Source: a bacterium
GTDB taxonomy: Bacteria; CAIWAD01
Direction: 5' to 3'
DNA length: 56,232 nt
Assembly: GCA_030685015.1 (NCBI GenBank)
Contig: JAUXWS010000054.1
Location: forward strand, 1-56,232
Shown here: one piece after another, positions 42,177 through 51,446 of the stretch
How positions within the stretch are numbered: the first letter of the stretch is position 1
Layout of the letters: every line of letters begins with the position of its first letter
Notes under the pieces: generated by a model
Told to the model about the DNA's origin: nothing
Seen by the model: the letters and a program-made list of their open reading frames with translations, nothing else
Database searches by the model: none
Translations under genes and position numbers: made by a program

Positions 42177-43403
42177 TCAGGAGCGGAAGATCACTTCCTC
42201 CCGCTGGAAGAGCTTGACCGCCACCCAGAGCGAAAGGGCGGCGTAGCCCAGGTTGATGAGGAAGACGAGGCCCATCAGCCCCAACTGGCTGTAGTCCTGC
42301 AGCAGCGCGTCCTTCATGAGGATGGTCACGTTGAAGACGGGCACGAAGGCGAGGCCGATGCTGAGCTTGAGGCCCGGGATCATGCTGGCCATGCTGGGAA
42401 AAATGACCAGCATCATGAGCGGCCCCAGGTAGCTCTGCGCCTCCTTCATGGAGCGGGCATAGAGGCAGACGGCGAGCAGCACGGCGGCGAAGGTGAGGGC
42501 CACCGGCAGCAGCAGCAGCAGGCCGAGGCCGAGGGCGGAGGGCTCCACGCTGAAGGGCAGGCCGCCCTCGATGAAGGAGTTGGCCGCCACCTTGAAGAAG
42601 ACGTACTGGCCGCCCAGGGTGAAGACGGCGCTGCCCAGGGCCATCACCGAGGTGGCGACGTACTTGCCCAGCACGATGTCGAGCCGCGACACCGGATTGA
42701 CGAGCAGGGTCTCGATGGTGGAGCGCTCCTTCTCCCCCGCCGTCAGGTCCATCGCCGGGTACATGGCGCCCTGGATGCACAGGATGAGGATGATGTAGGG
42801 CAGGAAGCGGGCCAGCATGTCGGCCGCCTGGCGTTTGGGCGGCGCCGTCTCCACATGCTCGACCAGCCAGGGCGTGCTCAGGTCGTGGCGCAGGCCCTGG
42901 CCGCGCAGCCAGCCCTCCAGCCGCCCGTTGCGCAGGTCAAGCAGGCGCTGCCGCAGCTCCGACCCGGCCATCTTCGCCTCGTCGTCGGTGGTGTCGTAAT
43001 AGAGCCGCACGACGGGCGGCGGCCCCTCCTCGTCCGGCCGGGTCAGCCGCTCCAGGGCGCTCGCCAGGCCCGGTCCGAACTCCAGCACCACGCGCGTGTC
43101 CCCGCGGGCCAGCAGGCTGTCCACTGGCAGGTCGGGGTTGGCCACCTCGCGAAAGACGAAGCGCCCCTCCTGGCGTCGCAGCGAATCCAGCAGGCCGGCG
43201 TCCAGCCCGGCCCCGCGCACGGCCACGCCGGTCTCCAGGCCGCGCATGCGCTCCAGCGAATGGGTGGTCAGCCAGAACACGCCGGCCAGCAGCAGGGGAA
43301 TGGTCAGAACGGGAATGACCACCATCGAGATGATCGTGCGCCGGTCCCGCAGCAGGTCGCGCAGTTCCTTGTCCGCCACGACTTTCACCACGCGCAGACT
43401 CAT
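42177..43403 (-). CDS. ABC-2 type transporter permease (NatB-like)
   Basis: 408 residues. Layout is that of ABC2_membrane_3 exporters: one N-terminal helix (RTIISMVVIPVLTIPLLL), a large extracytoplasmic loop of about 150 residues, then five helices. The signature cytoplasmic helix is AGEKERSTIETLLVNPVSRLDIVLGKY. NatB-type proteins pair with an ATPase to export ions or drugs. The matching ATPase gene (44763-45503) is separated from it by the BrkB gene. The ATG overlaps the BrkB stop (ATGA), so all three are translated as one unit. Confidence 0.93.
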   Translation of the reverse strand: MSLRVVKVVADKELRDLLRDRRTIISMVVIPVLTIPLLLAGVFWLTTHSLERMRGLETGVAVRGAGLDAGLLDSLRRQEGRFVFREVANPDLPVDSLLARGDTRVVLEFGPGLASALERLTRPDEEGPPPVVRLYYDTTDDEAKMAGSELRQRLLDLRNGRLEGWLRGQGLRHDLSTPWLVEHVETAPPKRQAADMLARFLPYIILILCIQGAMYPAMDLTAGEKERSTIETLLVNPVSRLDIVLGKYVATSVMALGSAVFTLGGQYVFFKVAANSFIEGGLPFSVEPSALGLGLLLLLPVALTFAAVLLAVCLYARSMKEAQSYLGPLMMLVIFPSMASMIPGLKLSIGLAFVPVFNVTILMKDALLQDYSQLGLMGLVFLINLGYAALSLWVAVKLFQREEVIFRS

Positions 43404-44779
43404 GCCTTGTCCTCCCCCCTGGCCCCAGTGGCGGCGTCCTCGTCATGCCGCTGCGGCGCGGCCTCCCTCTCCGGCGCCTCCCCGGTCAGGGCCGTCAACA
43501 TGGCCCTGTGCCGGGCGGAAAGCCGCCCCAGGGTGGCCAGCAGGTAGGCCGGCCGCTCCTGCTTGGTGAACTCGGCCGGATCGCGCAGGAAGAGTCCGGC
43601 CACGGCGGCGGCGTCCAACTGGCTCCGCGGCCGCGCCGGCAGGACCAGGGTCTGCTCGCCCTGCGGCGCCCGGCGCAGGAGACCGCCCTCCGCCATCGTC
43701 TCCACCACGGCGTTGATGTCCGCCTCGGGCAGCCACAGCAGGCGCCCCAGGCGCTCCACCGTCAGCTCCGCGCCGTGCTCGAAGCTGTCCAGCACGGCGT
43801 CGCGCACGGCCAGGGCGACGATGTACTCGGGCAGCGGGCCGTCCTTGCGGCTCTTGCGGCGCAGGAGCAGGGCGCGACGGTTCTGCACGATGAAGGAGAG
43901 TTCGGCCCCGGTCAGGACGATCACCCAGGTCAGGTAGACCCAGATCATGAAGAGCGGCAGGGCGGCCAGCGATCCGTAGACCACGTTGTAGTTGTGGGCG
44001 CGCACGGTGTAGATGCCGAAGCCGATCTTGGCCAGTTCCCAGGCGCCGGCGGCGAAGGCGGCGCCCACCACGGCGGGCACGAGGCGCACGCGCGTGTTGG
44101 GCATGGCCCAGTAGAGGAAGAGGAAGCCGCCGAACTGCACGGCCATGGGCAGGAAATGGCCGCGCGCCTCGTTGACCCACTCCGGCAGCTCATGGAAGAT
44201 CTTGACCACCGCCGCCTCGCCCGAGAGGAAGATGGAGACGCCGGCCACCACGGGGAGCAGGGTCATGAGCAGCCAGTAGCTGCTCAGGCGCTGCCGGATG
44301 CTGCGCGAGCGCCGCACCCGCCAGATGTTGTTGAGGTCCGTCTCCACCGTCGAGATGAGCGTGTAGACGCCCAGCCCCAGCGTGAGCACGCCGAAGACCC
44401 CCAGGGTGGAGAGGTCCAGCTCCGCCATCCGCATGATGAGGAACTGCGTGACGAGCTGGGAGCCGTCGGGGCTGAGGTACTCGGCGAGGATGGGCTGCAG
44501 TTGCTCCATCAGCCACTGGAAGCCGCCCACCTGCTTGAAGATGACCACGACCAGGCCCAGCAGGGGAATCATCGAGAGCAGGGTGGTGTAGGTGAGGGCG
44601 GCGGCCCGGGCGGCGGCGCCGCGCTGGAAGAACTCGCGCATCGTCTCGTAGAAGAGGAGGACGATGTCGCGGAAGAAGAAGACGGGATTCTGCTCCGACA
44701 TGACCAGGCGGCCCAGCTGGCTGGCCGTGGCGGCCACGAAGCCGGCGTGCTCCCGGGCGGGATCAGGCTTGTCCGTCAT
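43400..44779 (-). CDS. YihY/BrkB family inner-membrane protein with C-terminal cytoplasmic domain
   Basis: 459 residues. The YihY/BrkB core of about six helices (about 60-330) contains ARAAALTYTTLLSMIPLLGLVVVIF, DLNNIWRVRRSRSIRQRLSSYWLL, LLPVVAGVSIFL and GAAFAAGAWELAKIGFGIYT. The C-terminal 110 residues look like a winged-helix domain (ILFR-type DAVLDSFEHGAELTVERLGRLLWLPEADINAVVETMAEGG). Once called RNase BN, the family function is unresolved. The start overlaps the ABC ATPase end by 17 bases; an alternative ATG is 44701. Insertion within an ABC operon is notable. Confidence 0.92.
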   Translation of the reverse strand: MTDKPDPAREHAGFVAATASQLGRLVMSEQNPVFFFRDIVLLFYETMREFFQRGAAARAAALTYTTLLSMIPLLGLVVVIFKQVGGFQWLMEQLQPILAEYLSPDGSQLVTQFLIMRMAELDLSTLGVFGVLTLGLGVYTLISTVETDLNNIWRVRRSRSIRQRLSSYWLLMTLLPVVAGVSIFLSGEAAVVKIFHELPEWVNEARGHFLPMAVQFGGFLFLYWAMPNTRVRLVPAVVGAAFAAGAWELAKIGFGIYTVRAHNYNVVYGSLAALPLFMIWVYLTWVIVLTGAELSFIVQNRRALLLRRKSRKDGPLPEYIVALAVRDAVLDSFEHGAELTVERLGRLLWLPEADINAVVETMAEGGLLRRAPQGEQTLVLPARPRSQLDAAAVAGLFLRDPAEFTKQERPAYLLATLGRLSARHRAMLTALTGEAPEREAAPQRHDEDAATGARGEDKA

Positions 44780-45503
44780 GGCCCGTCACCTTGAGGAAAA
44801 TGGAGTTGAGGTCCCGCGTGCCGTGGCGGGCGGTGATCTCGTCCAGCGTGCCGTCCTCCACGATGCGGCCCTTGTGGATGAAGGCCAGGTCGTGACAGAG
44901 GCGCTCCGCCTCGGGCAGGATGTGCGTCGAGAACAGGACGGTGCGGCCCTCCTCGGCGCAGCGGCGGATGAAGCCCACCACGCTGGCCGAGGCGATCACG
45001 TCGAGGCCGCTCGTCGGCTCGTCGAGCACGATCACCTCCGGCTCGTGCAGGGTGGCGCGGGCAATGCTGCATTTCTGCTTCTGCCCGGTGCTGCACTTGC
45101 CCACCCGCCGATGGAGGAACTCGTCCATGTCGAGCAACTGGGCCAGTTCCCGCGTGCGGCGGGCGATGCGCTCCTCGCTCATGCCCTGCAGGCGTCCGAA
45201 GTACTGCAGGGTCTCGGCCGGACTGAGGCGGTCGTAGAGACCGGTCGCCCCGGTGAGAAAGCCCAGCCGTGCCCGCACGGCGTCCGGCTCGCGGGCGGTG
45301 TCGTGGCCGGCCACCTCGATCAGGCCCTCGTCCGGCGAGAGCAGGGTGGCGATGGCGCGCAGGGTGGTGGTCTTGCCCGCCCCATTGGGACCCAGCAGGC
45401 CGAACACCCGCCCGGGCATGGCCCGCAGGTCGATGCCGTCCACCGCCAGGACGCGCTTGTCGCCCCGGCCGAAACTCTTGCGTAGGCCCTCGATGCGAAT
45501 CAT
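44763..45503 (-). CDS. ABC transporter ATP-binding protein (NatA-like)
   Basis: 246 residues from the ATG at 45503, with GAGG upstream. Walker A GLLGPNGAGKTTTLRAI, the Q-loop replaced by GFLTGATGLYDRLSP, signature region GKCSTGQKQKCSIARA (an STGQKQK variant of LSGGQ), Walker B EVIVLDEPTSGLD and switch His in LFSTHILPEAERL. Drives the permease at 42177-43403. The STGQKQK form and the missing Q at the Q-loop are characteristic of NatA/CcmA-like exporters. It begins 171 bases after the GWxTD gene ends. That gap shows no gene. Confidence 0.94.
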   Translation of the reverse strand: MIRIEGLRKSFGRGDKRVLAVDGIDLRAMPGRVFGLLGPNGAGKTTTLRAIATLLSPDEGLIEVAGHDTAREPDAVRARLGFLTGATGLYDRLSPAETLQYFGRLQGMSEERIARRTRELAQLLDMDEFLHRRVGKCSTGQKQKCSIARATLHEPEVIVLDEPTSGLDVIASASVVGFIRRCAEEGRTVLFSTHILPEAERLCHDLAFIHKGRIVEDGTLDEITARHGTRDLNSIFLKVTGHDGQA

Positions 45504-45674
45504 GCTTGCCTCGTCTGACCTGTCCACTGCCGTGCCCGACCAAGGATGACACCGATGAGGCGTCCATTGCTCCCTTAGGACCGGACAGCCGGCGGGCAAC
45601 CTGACCGGCTCCATCCGCGCCGCCCCATGCAACCGCGACCGTGCGGTCCAGGCCCCTTCCACCCGGCGCGGGCC

Positions 45675-47069
45675 TCAGGGAAAGAGCTTGCGCCCCCACT
45701 GGGGATCGTAGTACTCGCCACTCTTGGTGGAGTGGACCAGTTCGAAAGTACCGAATCCCTGCAGGTCGATGAAGATGAACTCCACGCCACCCTCGATCCG
45801 GTTGTAGAGCCACAGTTCGAAGTCGCGATGGCCGCTGCCCGCCTGGCTGTCCCGGCTGCCCAGCTGGTAGCCGAAGCGGGCGTTGAGCAGGCTGAAGTCG
45901 GTCTCGACGGCGTCGGGCGGCCCGTAGCGGACAAAGATGCGGGCGCGGTCGCCCAGTTCGCTGCCGCGTCCGCCCTGGGGCCAGCGCCGCTTCGCCTCCT
46001 CCAGGCGGGCGGCCAGACGCAGGCGCTCCTCGTTGACCAGGGTGTTACCGTCCGGATCCCGCCCCCGCCAGAAGTCGCGCAGGAAGGCGCGCCGGCCTTC
46101 CAGGTCCTGGCGCTCCCAGGCCTCCTGCTCGTAGTGGCTGGCCAGGAGGCGGGCCAGCTCCCATTGGCGGTTCAACTCCTTCGGCTCGGCGCGGCTGAAG
46201 TCGTCGCCCTCCGGTTCCGGCGCCGGCGCCTCCACCGCCGGATTGTGCATCCAGAAGGATTTGCGCAATCGGCCCAGGCTGTGCTCCCCATCGAGCAGTT
46301 CGGCCTCCAGATGGTAGGCCCCGCTGGGCAGGTGGCCCACGGACAGGGCAAGGGCGAGCAGGCCTTCGTCATCGGGGGACCGCGGCCAGGAGGCCAGCGG
46401 CCGGGGCAGGCGGCTCTCCAGGCGGTTGCCGCGCTCCCCGAGCAGGGCCAGGCCCAGCAGGAGCGAATCCGCCCCGGGGCGGGCGCCCACCTGGATAAGG
46501 GCGTGCAGGGTGTCCAACCCCGAGCCGAAGAGGGCGTCGGCATAGGGCAGGAAGCGCCAGCCGCCCCGGCGGAAGGGACCCTCCTCCGCGACATGGGGGG
46601 CGGCCACGCCCAGGACCAGGCCGCCCAGGAGGGCCGTGCTGTCCGCCGCGGCCAGGCGCAGGGTCTTCTCCACGGCCGGCCCGCCCGCCAGGTCGGCCAC
46701 GGCCACGCGCAGGCGTCCGCCGCCGGGCGGAGCGGCCAGGCTCACCTGGTCGGGCAGCTTCTCGGTGCGGCCCACCTCCTCGCCGGCGCCTCTCCAGTCC
46801 GTGCGCGTCCAGCTTGTGTCCAGCGCGATGCGGCCGCCTTGCTCCAACACGGCTCGGACGCGCCAGGCGGCCTCGCCGCCATCATCCCGTGCCGTCCATT
46901 GCAGGCTGGCGCGCTCCAGCATCAGGTTGATCTCAAGGAGCGGGGGCGATCCCAGGCACCAGAAGGCGTCCAGGGAGCAGACGGGCTGCGCCCCCAGGCG
47001 GCCGGCGCCCGCCAGCAGCAGGACCAGGACGACGACGGCCGGGCCCGTCATTCTTCTAAGCGCCTTCAT
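45675..47069 (-). CDS. Secreted GWxTD domain protein
   Basis: 464 residues with a signal peptide (VVVLVLLLAGAGRLGA). The C-terminal GWxTD domain (about 300-464) is recognised by FLRDFWRGRDPDGNTLVNEERLR followed by RARIFVRYGPPDAVETDF and FELWLYNRIEGGVEFIFIDLQGFGTFELVHST. The Gly-Trp-x-Thr-Asp pentapeptide itself is not conserved here (GRGSELGDRARIF). The N-terminal half is a beta-rich region. The family is restricted largely to the FCB group and its relatives, and its function is unknown. The start overlaps the smc stop by 14 bases. Confidence 0.88.
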   Translation of the reverse strand: MKALRRMTGPAVVVLVLLLAGAGRLGAQPVCSLDAFWCLGSPPLLEINLMLERASLQWTARDDGGEAAWRVRAVLEQGGRIALDTSWTRTDWRGAGEEVGRTEKLPDQVSLAAPPGGGRLRVAVADLAGGPAVEKTLRLAAADSTALLGGLVLGVAAPHVAEEGPFRRGGWRFLPYADALFGSGLDTLHALIQVGARPGADSLLLGLALLGERGNRLESRLPRPLASWPRSPDDEGLLALALSVGHLPSGAYHLEAELLDGEHSLGRLRKSFWMHNPAVEAPAPEPEGDDFSRAEPKELNRQWELARLLASHYEQEAWERQDLEGRRAFLRDFWRGRDPDGNTLVNEERLRLAARLEEAKRRWPQGGRGSELGDRARIFVRYGPPDAVETDFSLLNARFGYQLGSRDSQAGSGHRDFELWLYNRIEGGVEFIFIDLQGFGTFELVHSTKSGEYYDPQWGRKLFP

Positions 47070-50000
47070 GGAACTGCACGCTGACGATGGAACTGACCCC
47101 CTCCTCGGCCATGGTGACCCCGTAGAGCTGGTCGGCGTAGCCCATCGTCTTCTTGTTGTGGGTGATGATGATGAACTGGGTCATGCCGCTGAACTCCTGG
47201 ATGAGGGTGTTGAAGCGGGCGATGTTGGCGTCGTCCAGCGGGGCGTCCACCTCGTCGAGGATGCAGAAGGGACTGGGCTTGACCATGTAGATGGCGAAGA
47301 GGAGGGCGATGGCCGTCAAGGTCTTTTCCCCGCCGCTCATCAACATCAGGTTCTGGATGCGCTTGCCGCTGGGCGTGGCGCTGATCTGGATCTCCGCCTC
47401 CAGCGGGTCCTCCCCTTCCAGGGCCAGGTCGGCCCGGCCGTCGGTGAAGAGCTTGCGGAAAAGGTACTCGAAGTTGGCGCGAATGCTGGAGAAGGTCTCC
47501 TCGAAGAGTTCGCGGGCCACCCGGTTGATGCGGCCGATCGTCTCCTTGAGCATGGCCTCCGCCTCCAGCAGGTCGTTCAGCTGGGCGCGCAGGAAGCCGG
47601 CGCGCCGGCTCTCCTCCTCGAACTCCTCGATGGCGAGGAGATTGACCGGACCCAGCCGGCGCAGGGCGTCCTTCAGCTCCACCACGCGGCGGCGCGCCTC
47701 CTCCCGCCGCGCCTCGTCCGCCGCCTCGTCGTCGCCGGCGGGCGCTTCCTCCAGGCTTCCCGGCGCCGGCGGCTCCAGGACCAGCTCATGCTCGGCCTGG
47801 ATGCGCTCCACCAGCGCGGCGATGCGCGCCTCGAGACCGCGCGCCTCCAGCTCGGCCTGGTGGCCCTCGTCCTTCAGGCCGTCCCGCCGGGAACGCAGGG
47901 CATCCTCCCCCTCGCGCAGCTCCCGCTGCCGGCCGCGCAGCTCCGCCTGCCGGGCGCGTCGCTCCTCCTGGCGGGCCTCCTCCTCCTCGCGGGCCAGGGC
48001 GGCGGCGATCTGCAGCCTCTCCAGCTCCCCCAGCCGCTCGCCCAGGCGCGTGCGCCGCTCCTCGCCCTCGCTTCGCTCGCCGGCGGCGCGCGCCAGCCGC
48101 ACGCCGCCCTCGGCCAGGAAGCGGCGCAAGTCCTCCCGCTCGCGGCGGTGGGCCTCCAATTGGAGAAGCCCGCCGGCGGCGGCCATCTGCGCCGCGCCGC
48201 GCTCCTCCACCAGGATGCGGGTGCGCGCCGCCTGCTCATCGAGCAGGGTGGCCAGGCGCAGATTCTCGCCCTCCGCCTCGTCCCGCCCGGCCTGCAGGTC
48301 GTCCAGCTGCCGGCGGAGGGAACGCTCGCGGGTCTCCAGCTCCCGCACCTGTCCGGCCAGGGTGGTCAGACTGCGCCGGGCACCCTCGGCGTCCCGACCG
48401 GCCCGCTCCTCTTCCAGGGCGAGTCGTTCGCGCTCCCGTTCCAGGTCGCGCAACTCCCCGGCCGCGGCCTGAACGGCGGCCTCGGCCCCCTCCAGGGCCA
48501 GGCGCCGCTGCTGGAGAAGCTCCTCGCGCGCCGCCACGAGGGATTCCTGCTCCGTGCGCCTTGCCGCCAGGGCCGCCCCATCCTCCTGCATGTGCTCCAC
48601 CTGGTAGCGCAGGCCCAGATGGCCGCCGCCGCCACGGCCGTGGCGGCTGAGGAAGGGCGGGCGCCGGCTCTCGCCATCGGGCAGGACGAAAAGGCCGGCG
48701 GCGCTCTCCCAGGGGGCGACCCCGGCGTCATCGACCAACCAGCAGCCGGCCAGCAGGTGCTCCAGGAGCGGACGAACCCGCCCGTCGCAGCGCAGCACCC
48801 CAAGCAGGGGACGGCACCCGGCGGGCGCGGACTCCGCCCGTTCCGCCACCGGAGGCAGACGGTCCAGCCGGGCCAGGGTGCAGCCGCCCTTGCCCGCCCG
48901 GCGCAGCACCTGGGCGGCGGCATGGGCCGCGGCCCCGTCCTCGACCAGGATCCAGCCCGCCGCCTCGCCCAGGGCGCTTTCCAGGGCAGGAAGGTGCTCG
49001 GCTTCGGCGTGCACGAGGTTGCCCAGCATGTCGGGCACGCCGGGCAGTCCGGCCTCGAGGACGGCCCGGGCGCCACCCGGCACGCCCTCGAAGCGGGAGA
49101 GGAGCTGTTCCAGCAACTGGCGGCGGCCTTCGAGGGCGCGCTCCTCGGAGCGCAGCTCCTGCAGCTGCGCCCGCGCCTCCTGCAGGCCCTCCCGCGCCGC
49201 CTCCACCTCCTCGCCCGCCTGGCGCCGACTCTCCTCGCGCTCACGCTTGCCGGCCTGGGCCTTGGCCAGACGCCCCTCCACCTCTTGACGCAGTCCGGCC
49301 CGCTTCGTCCGCTCCTCGCCCAGCTGGGCCTGGTCGGCCTCCAGGTCGGCGCACCGCCGGCGGTGACCCTCCAGGCCCGCCGCCGCCGCCGCCTGCTCGC
49401 TGCCCAGGTTCGACTGCTTGCCCAGGAGATCCAGCACCCGCGCCCGCGCCAGCTCCAGTTGACCGCGCAGATTGTCCAGGCGGCTCTCCGCCTGGCCGGC
49501 CAGGGAGGCGGCCTTCTCCAGGGCGGCATCCAGTTCCGCCTGGCGGGCGCCCGCCTCCTCGACCTGGCGGGCCAGCAGGGACTCGCGACCGCGGCTCTCG
49601 CGCAGGCGGGGCTCCAGTTCGGCCGCCTCGCGCTCCAGGCGGGCCTGGTCGCGCTCCAGCGCCTTCAACCGCTCCCGCGCCACCAGCGCCTCGTCCTCCA
49701 GGCGGCGGCAATCCTCCCAGCGCTGTCGCAGGACGAGATCCCCTTCGGCCACCGCCTCCTCGGCGCGCAGCAGCTCGTTGGCCTGCGAACTGAGCAGACT
49801 CCCCTGCCGGGCCAGCTCCGCCTCCAGGCGCGCGGTGGCCAGCCCCCCCTCCTCCAGCCGTCGGCGCAGGGGCGCCAGACGGGCGCTCCAGCGCAGCAGA
49901 TCCTCGCGGGCCAGGGACAGCTCCGTCTCGCGCAGTTCGCGGCTCAGGTCGCGATGGCGCTCGGTGCGGCCAACCTGGCGCTTGAGGGCCGCCACTTGGC

Positions 50001-50598
50001 GCTCCGCCTCCGCCACCACGTCCTCCAGCCGCAGCATGTGCTGGCGGGTCTCCTCCAGCTTGCGCAGGGCGGCGCGGCGGCGGTGCTTGTACTTGGTGAT
50101 GCCCGCCGCCTCCTCGAAGAGCTGGCGGCGCTCCTCCGGCCGGTCGGAAAGCAGGTCCTCCACCATCTTCAGCTCGATGACGGAGTAGGAGCCGGCGCCC
50201 ATTCCCGTGTCCATGAAGAGGTCGTTGATGTCCTTCAGTCGGCAGGGCTGACGGTTCATCAGGTACTCGGACTCCCCCGAGCGGTAGAGGCGGCGGGTGA
50301 GGACGATCTCGCCGTACTCCACGGGCAGGATGCCGCGGCTGTTCTCGATGGTGAGGCTGACCTCGGCCATGCCCAGCGGCCGTCGCTGAAGGGATCCGGC
50401 AAAAATGACGCTCTCCATCCGGTCGCTGCGCAGCGTGGCGCTGCGCTGCTCGCCCAGCACCCAGCGCACGGCGTCGAGGATGTTGGTCTTGCCGCAGCCG
50501 TTGGGACCCACCACGCAGGTCACGCCGCTGGACAGCTCCAGCACGGTGCGTTGGGCGAAAGATTTGAAGCCGTAGAGGTCAAGCCGGGACAGGTACAT
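47056..50598 (-). CDS. smc: Chromosome segregation ATPase SMC
   Basis: 1180 residues, the usual length. The N-terminal head (1-165) has MYLSRLDLYGFKSFAQ and Walker A VGPNGCGKTNILDAVRWVLGEQ. Long arginine- and glutamate-rich coiled coils (about 165-495 and 650-1010) flank the hinge (about 500-640), which contains a VPGGARAVLEAGLPGVPDML segment. The C-terminal head has the signature LMLMSGGEKTLTAIALLFAI and Walker B FCILDEVDAPLDDAN. It organises and segregates the chromosome with ScpA/ScpB, which are not in the window. It starts 35 bases after tatC ends. Confidence 0.97.
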   Translation of the reverse strand: MYLSRLDLYGFKSFAQRTVLELSSGVTCVVGPNGCGKTNILDAVRWVLGEQRSATLRSDRMESVIFAGSLQRRPLGMAEVSLTIENSRGILPVEYGEIVLTRRLYRSGESEYLMNRQPCRLKDINDLFMDTGMGAGSYSVIELKMVEDLLSDRPEERRQLFEEAAGITKYKHRRRAALRKLEETRQHMLRLEDVVAEAERQVAALKRQVGRTERHRDLSRELRETELSLAREDLLRWSARLAPLRRRLEEGGLATARLEAELARQGSLLSSQANELLRAEEAVAEGDLVLRQRWEDCRRLEDEALVARERLKALERDQARLEREAAELEPRLRESRGRESLLARQVEEAGARQAELDAALEKAASLAGQAESRLDNLRGQLELARARVLDLLGKQSNLGSEQAAAAAGLEGHRRRCADLEADQAQLGEERTKRAGLRQEVEGRLAKAQAGKREREESRRQAGEEVEAAREGLQEARAQLQELRSEERALEGRRQLLEQLLSRFEGVPGGARAVLEAGLPGVPDMLGNLVHAEAEHLPALESALGEAAGWILVEDGAAAHAAAQVLRRAGKGGCTLARLDRLPPVAERAESAPAGCRPLLGVLRCDGRVRPLLEHLLAGCWLVDDAGVAPWESAAGLFVLPDGESRRPPFLSRHGRGGGGHLGLRYQVEHMQEDGAALAARRTEQESLVAAREELLQQRRLALEGAEAAVQAAAGELRDLERERERLALEEERAGRDAEGARRSLTTLAGQVRELETRERSLRRQLDDLQAGRDEAEGENLRLATLLDEQAARTRILVEERGAAQMAAAGGLLQLEAHRREREDLRRFLAEGGVRLARAAGERSEGEERRTRLGERLGELERLQIAAALAREEEEARQEERRARQAELRGRQRELREGEDALRSRRDGLKDEGHQAELEARGLEARIAALVERIQAEHELVLEPPAPGSLEEAPAGDDEAADEARREEARRRVVELKDALRRLGPVNLLAIEEFEEESRRAGFLRAQLNDLLEAEAMLKETIGRINRVARELFEETFSSIRANFEYLFRKLFTDGRADLALEGEDPLEAEIQISATPSGKRIQNLMLMSGGEKTLTAIALLFAIYMVKPSPFCILDEVDAPLDDANIARFNTLIQEFSGMTQFIIITHNKKTMGYADQLYGVTMAEEGVSSIVSVQFHEGA

Positions 50599-50633
50599 GG
50601 ATCATCCTTGGCTGGCGGGCGCTCCGGCCCGCA

Positions 50634-51446
50634 TCATGGCCGCTCCTCGTCCCGGCGGGCGGCCCGCGGCGCCCCGTCCCCCTCGCTCCGCCGCCGGCGC
50701 TCCACCAGCCGGCCCCCCAGGATGGACAACTCGTAGAGCACGTACAAGGGGCCGGACATCAGCACCAGCGACAAGGGGTCCTGCATGGGAAGCAGGGCCA
50801 CGGCGACGAGGATGCCCACCACGGCGTGGCGTCGCCAGCGGGACAGCTGGGCCGTGGCCAGCACGCCCAGCCGCACCAGCAGCATGAGGACGAGGGGCAG
50901 TTGGAAGGCCAGCCCCAGCCCCAGCATGATCTGGGCCGTGAAGCTGAGATAGCTGCCCAGGGACCAGAGGTTGCCGATGGAGGGCGTGGCGAAGGCAAGG
51001 AGGAACTCGGTGGCCAGGCCCATGATATGCCAGCCGAAGACCGCCCCCATCAGGAAGAGGAGCGAGGCGGCCAGGGTGATGGGCAGGACCAGCCTCTTCT
51101 CGCTGGCATGCAGGCCCGGCGCCACGAAGGTCCAGAGTTGCCAGAAGACCACCGGGCTGCCCAGCAGCAGGCCGCCGAAGAGGGCCAGCTTGATGCGCAC
51201 CAGGAAGCCCTCCGTCGGCGTCAGGAGGGCAAGGGTGCCGGCCGTGGGGCCGATCCTGGCCGCCGCCCGGGCATAGGGCATGACCAGCAGGTCCTGCAAG
51301 TAGGCGGCGAAGGCGAAGCAGAGGGCCATCCCCGCCAGCACGGCCACGGCAGAACGCAGGATCACGCCGCGCAGGGCATCGAGGTGGTCCCAGAAGCTCA
51401 TCTCAAGAGGGCTGCCCGCCCCCCCTTCGCCCGCCGCCCGGCTCAT
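50634..51446 (-). CDS. tatC: Sec-independent protein translocase TatC
   Basis: 270 residues with six membrane helices. Exports folded proteins with twin-arginine signals. N-terminal signature EMSFWDHLDALRGVILRSAV, where the usual Glu of HLxELR is Asp-Ala; then TPTEGFLVRIKLALFGGLLLGSPVVFWQLWTFVAPGL and the LYVLYELSILGG end. The C-terminal 25 residues are charged and cytoplasmic. No tatA/B gene is adjacent. The ATG overlaps the purQ stop (ATGA). Confidence 0.94.
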   Translation of the reverse strand: MSRAAGEGGAGSPLEMSFWDHLDALRGVILRSAVAVLAGMALCFAFAAYLQDLLVMPYARAAARIGPTAGTLALLTPTEGFLVRIKLALFGGLLLGSPVVFWQLWTFVAPGLHASEKRLVLPITLAASLLFLMGAVFGWHIMGLATEFLLAFATPSIGNLWSLGSYLSFTAQIMLGLGLAFQLPLVLMLLVRLGVLATAQLSRWRRHAVVGILVAVALLPMQDPLSLVLMSGPLYVLYELSILGGRLVERRRRSEGDGAPRAARRDEERP

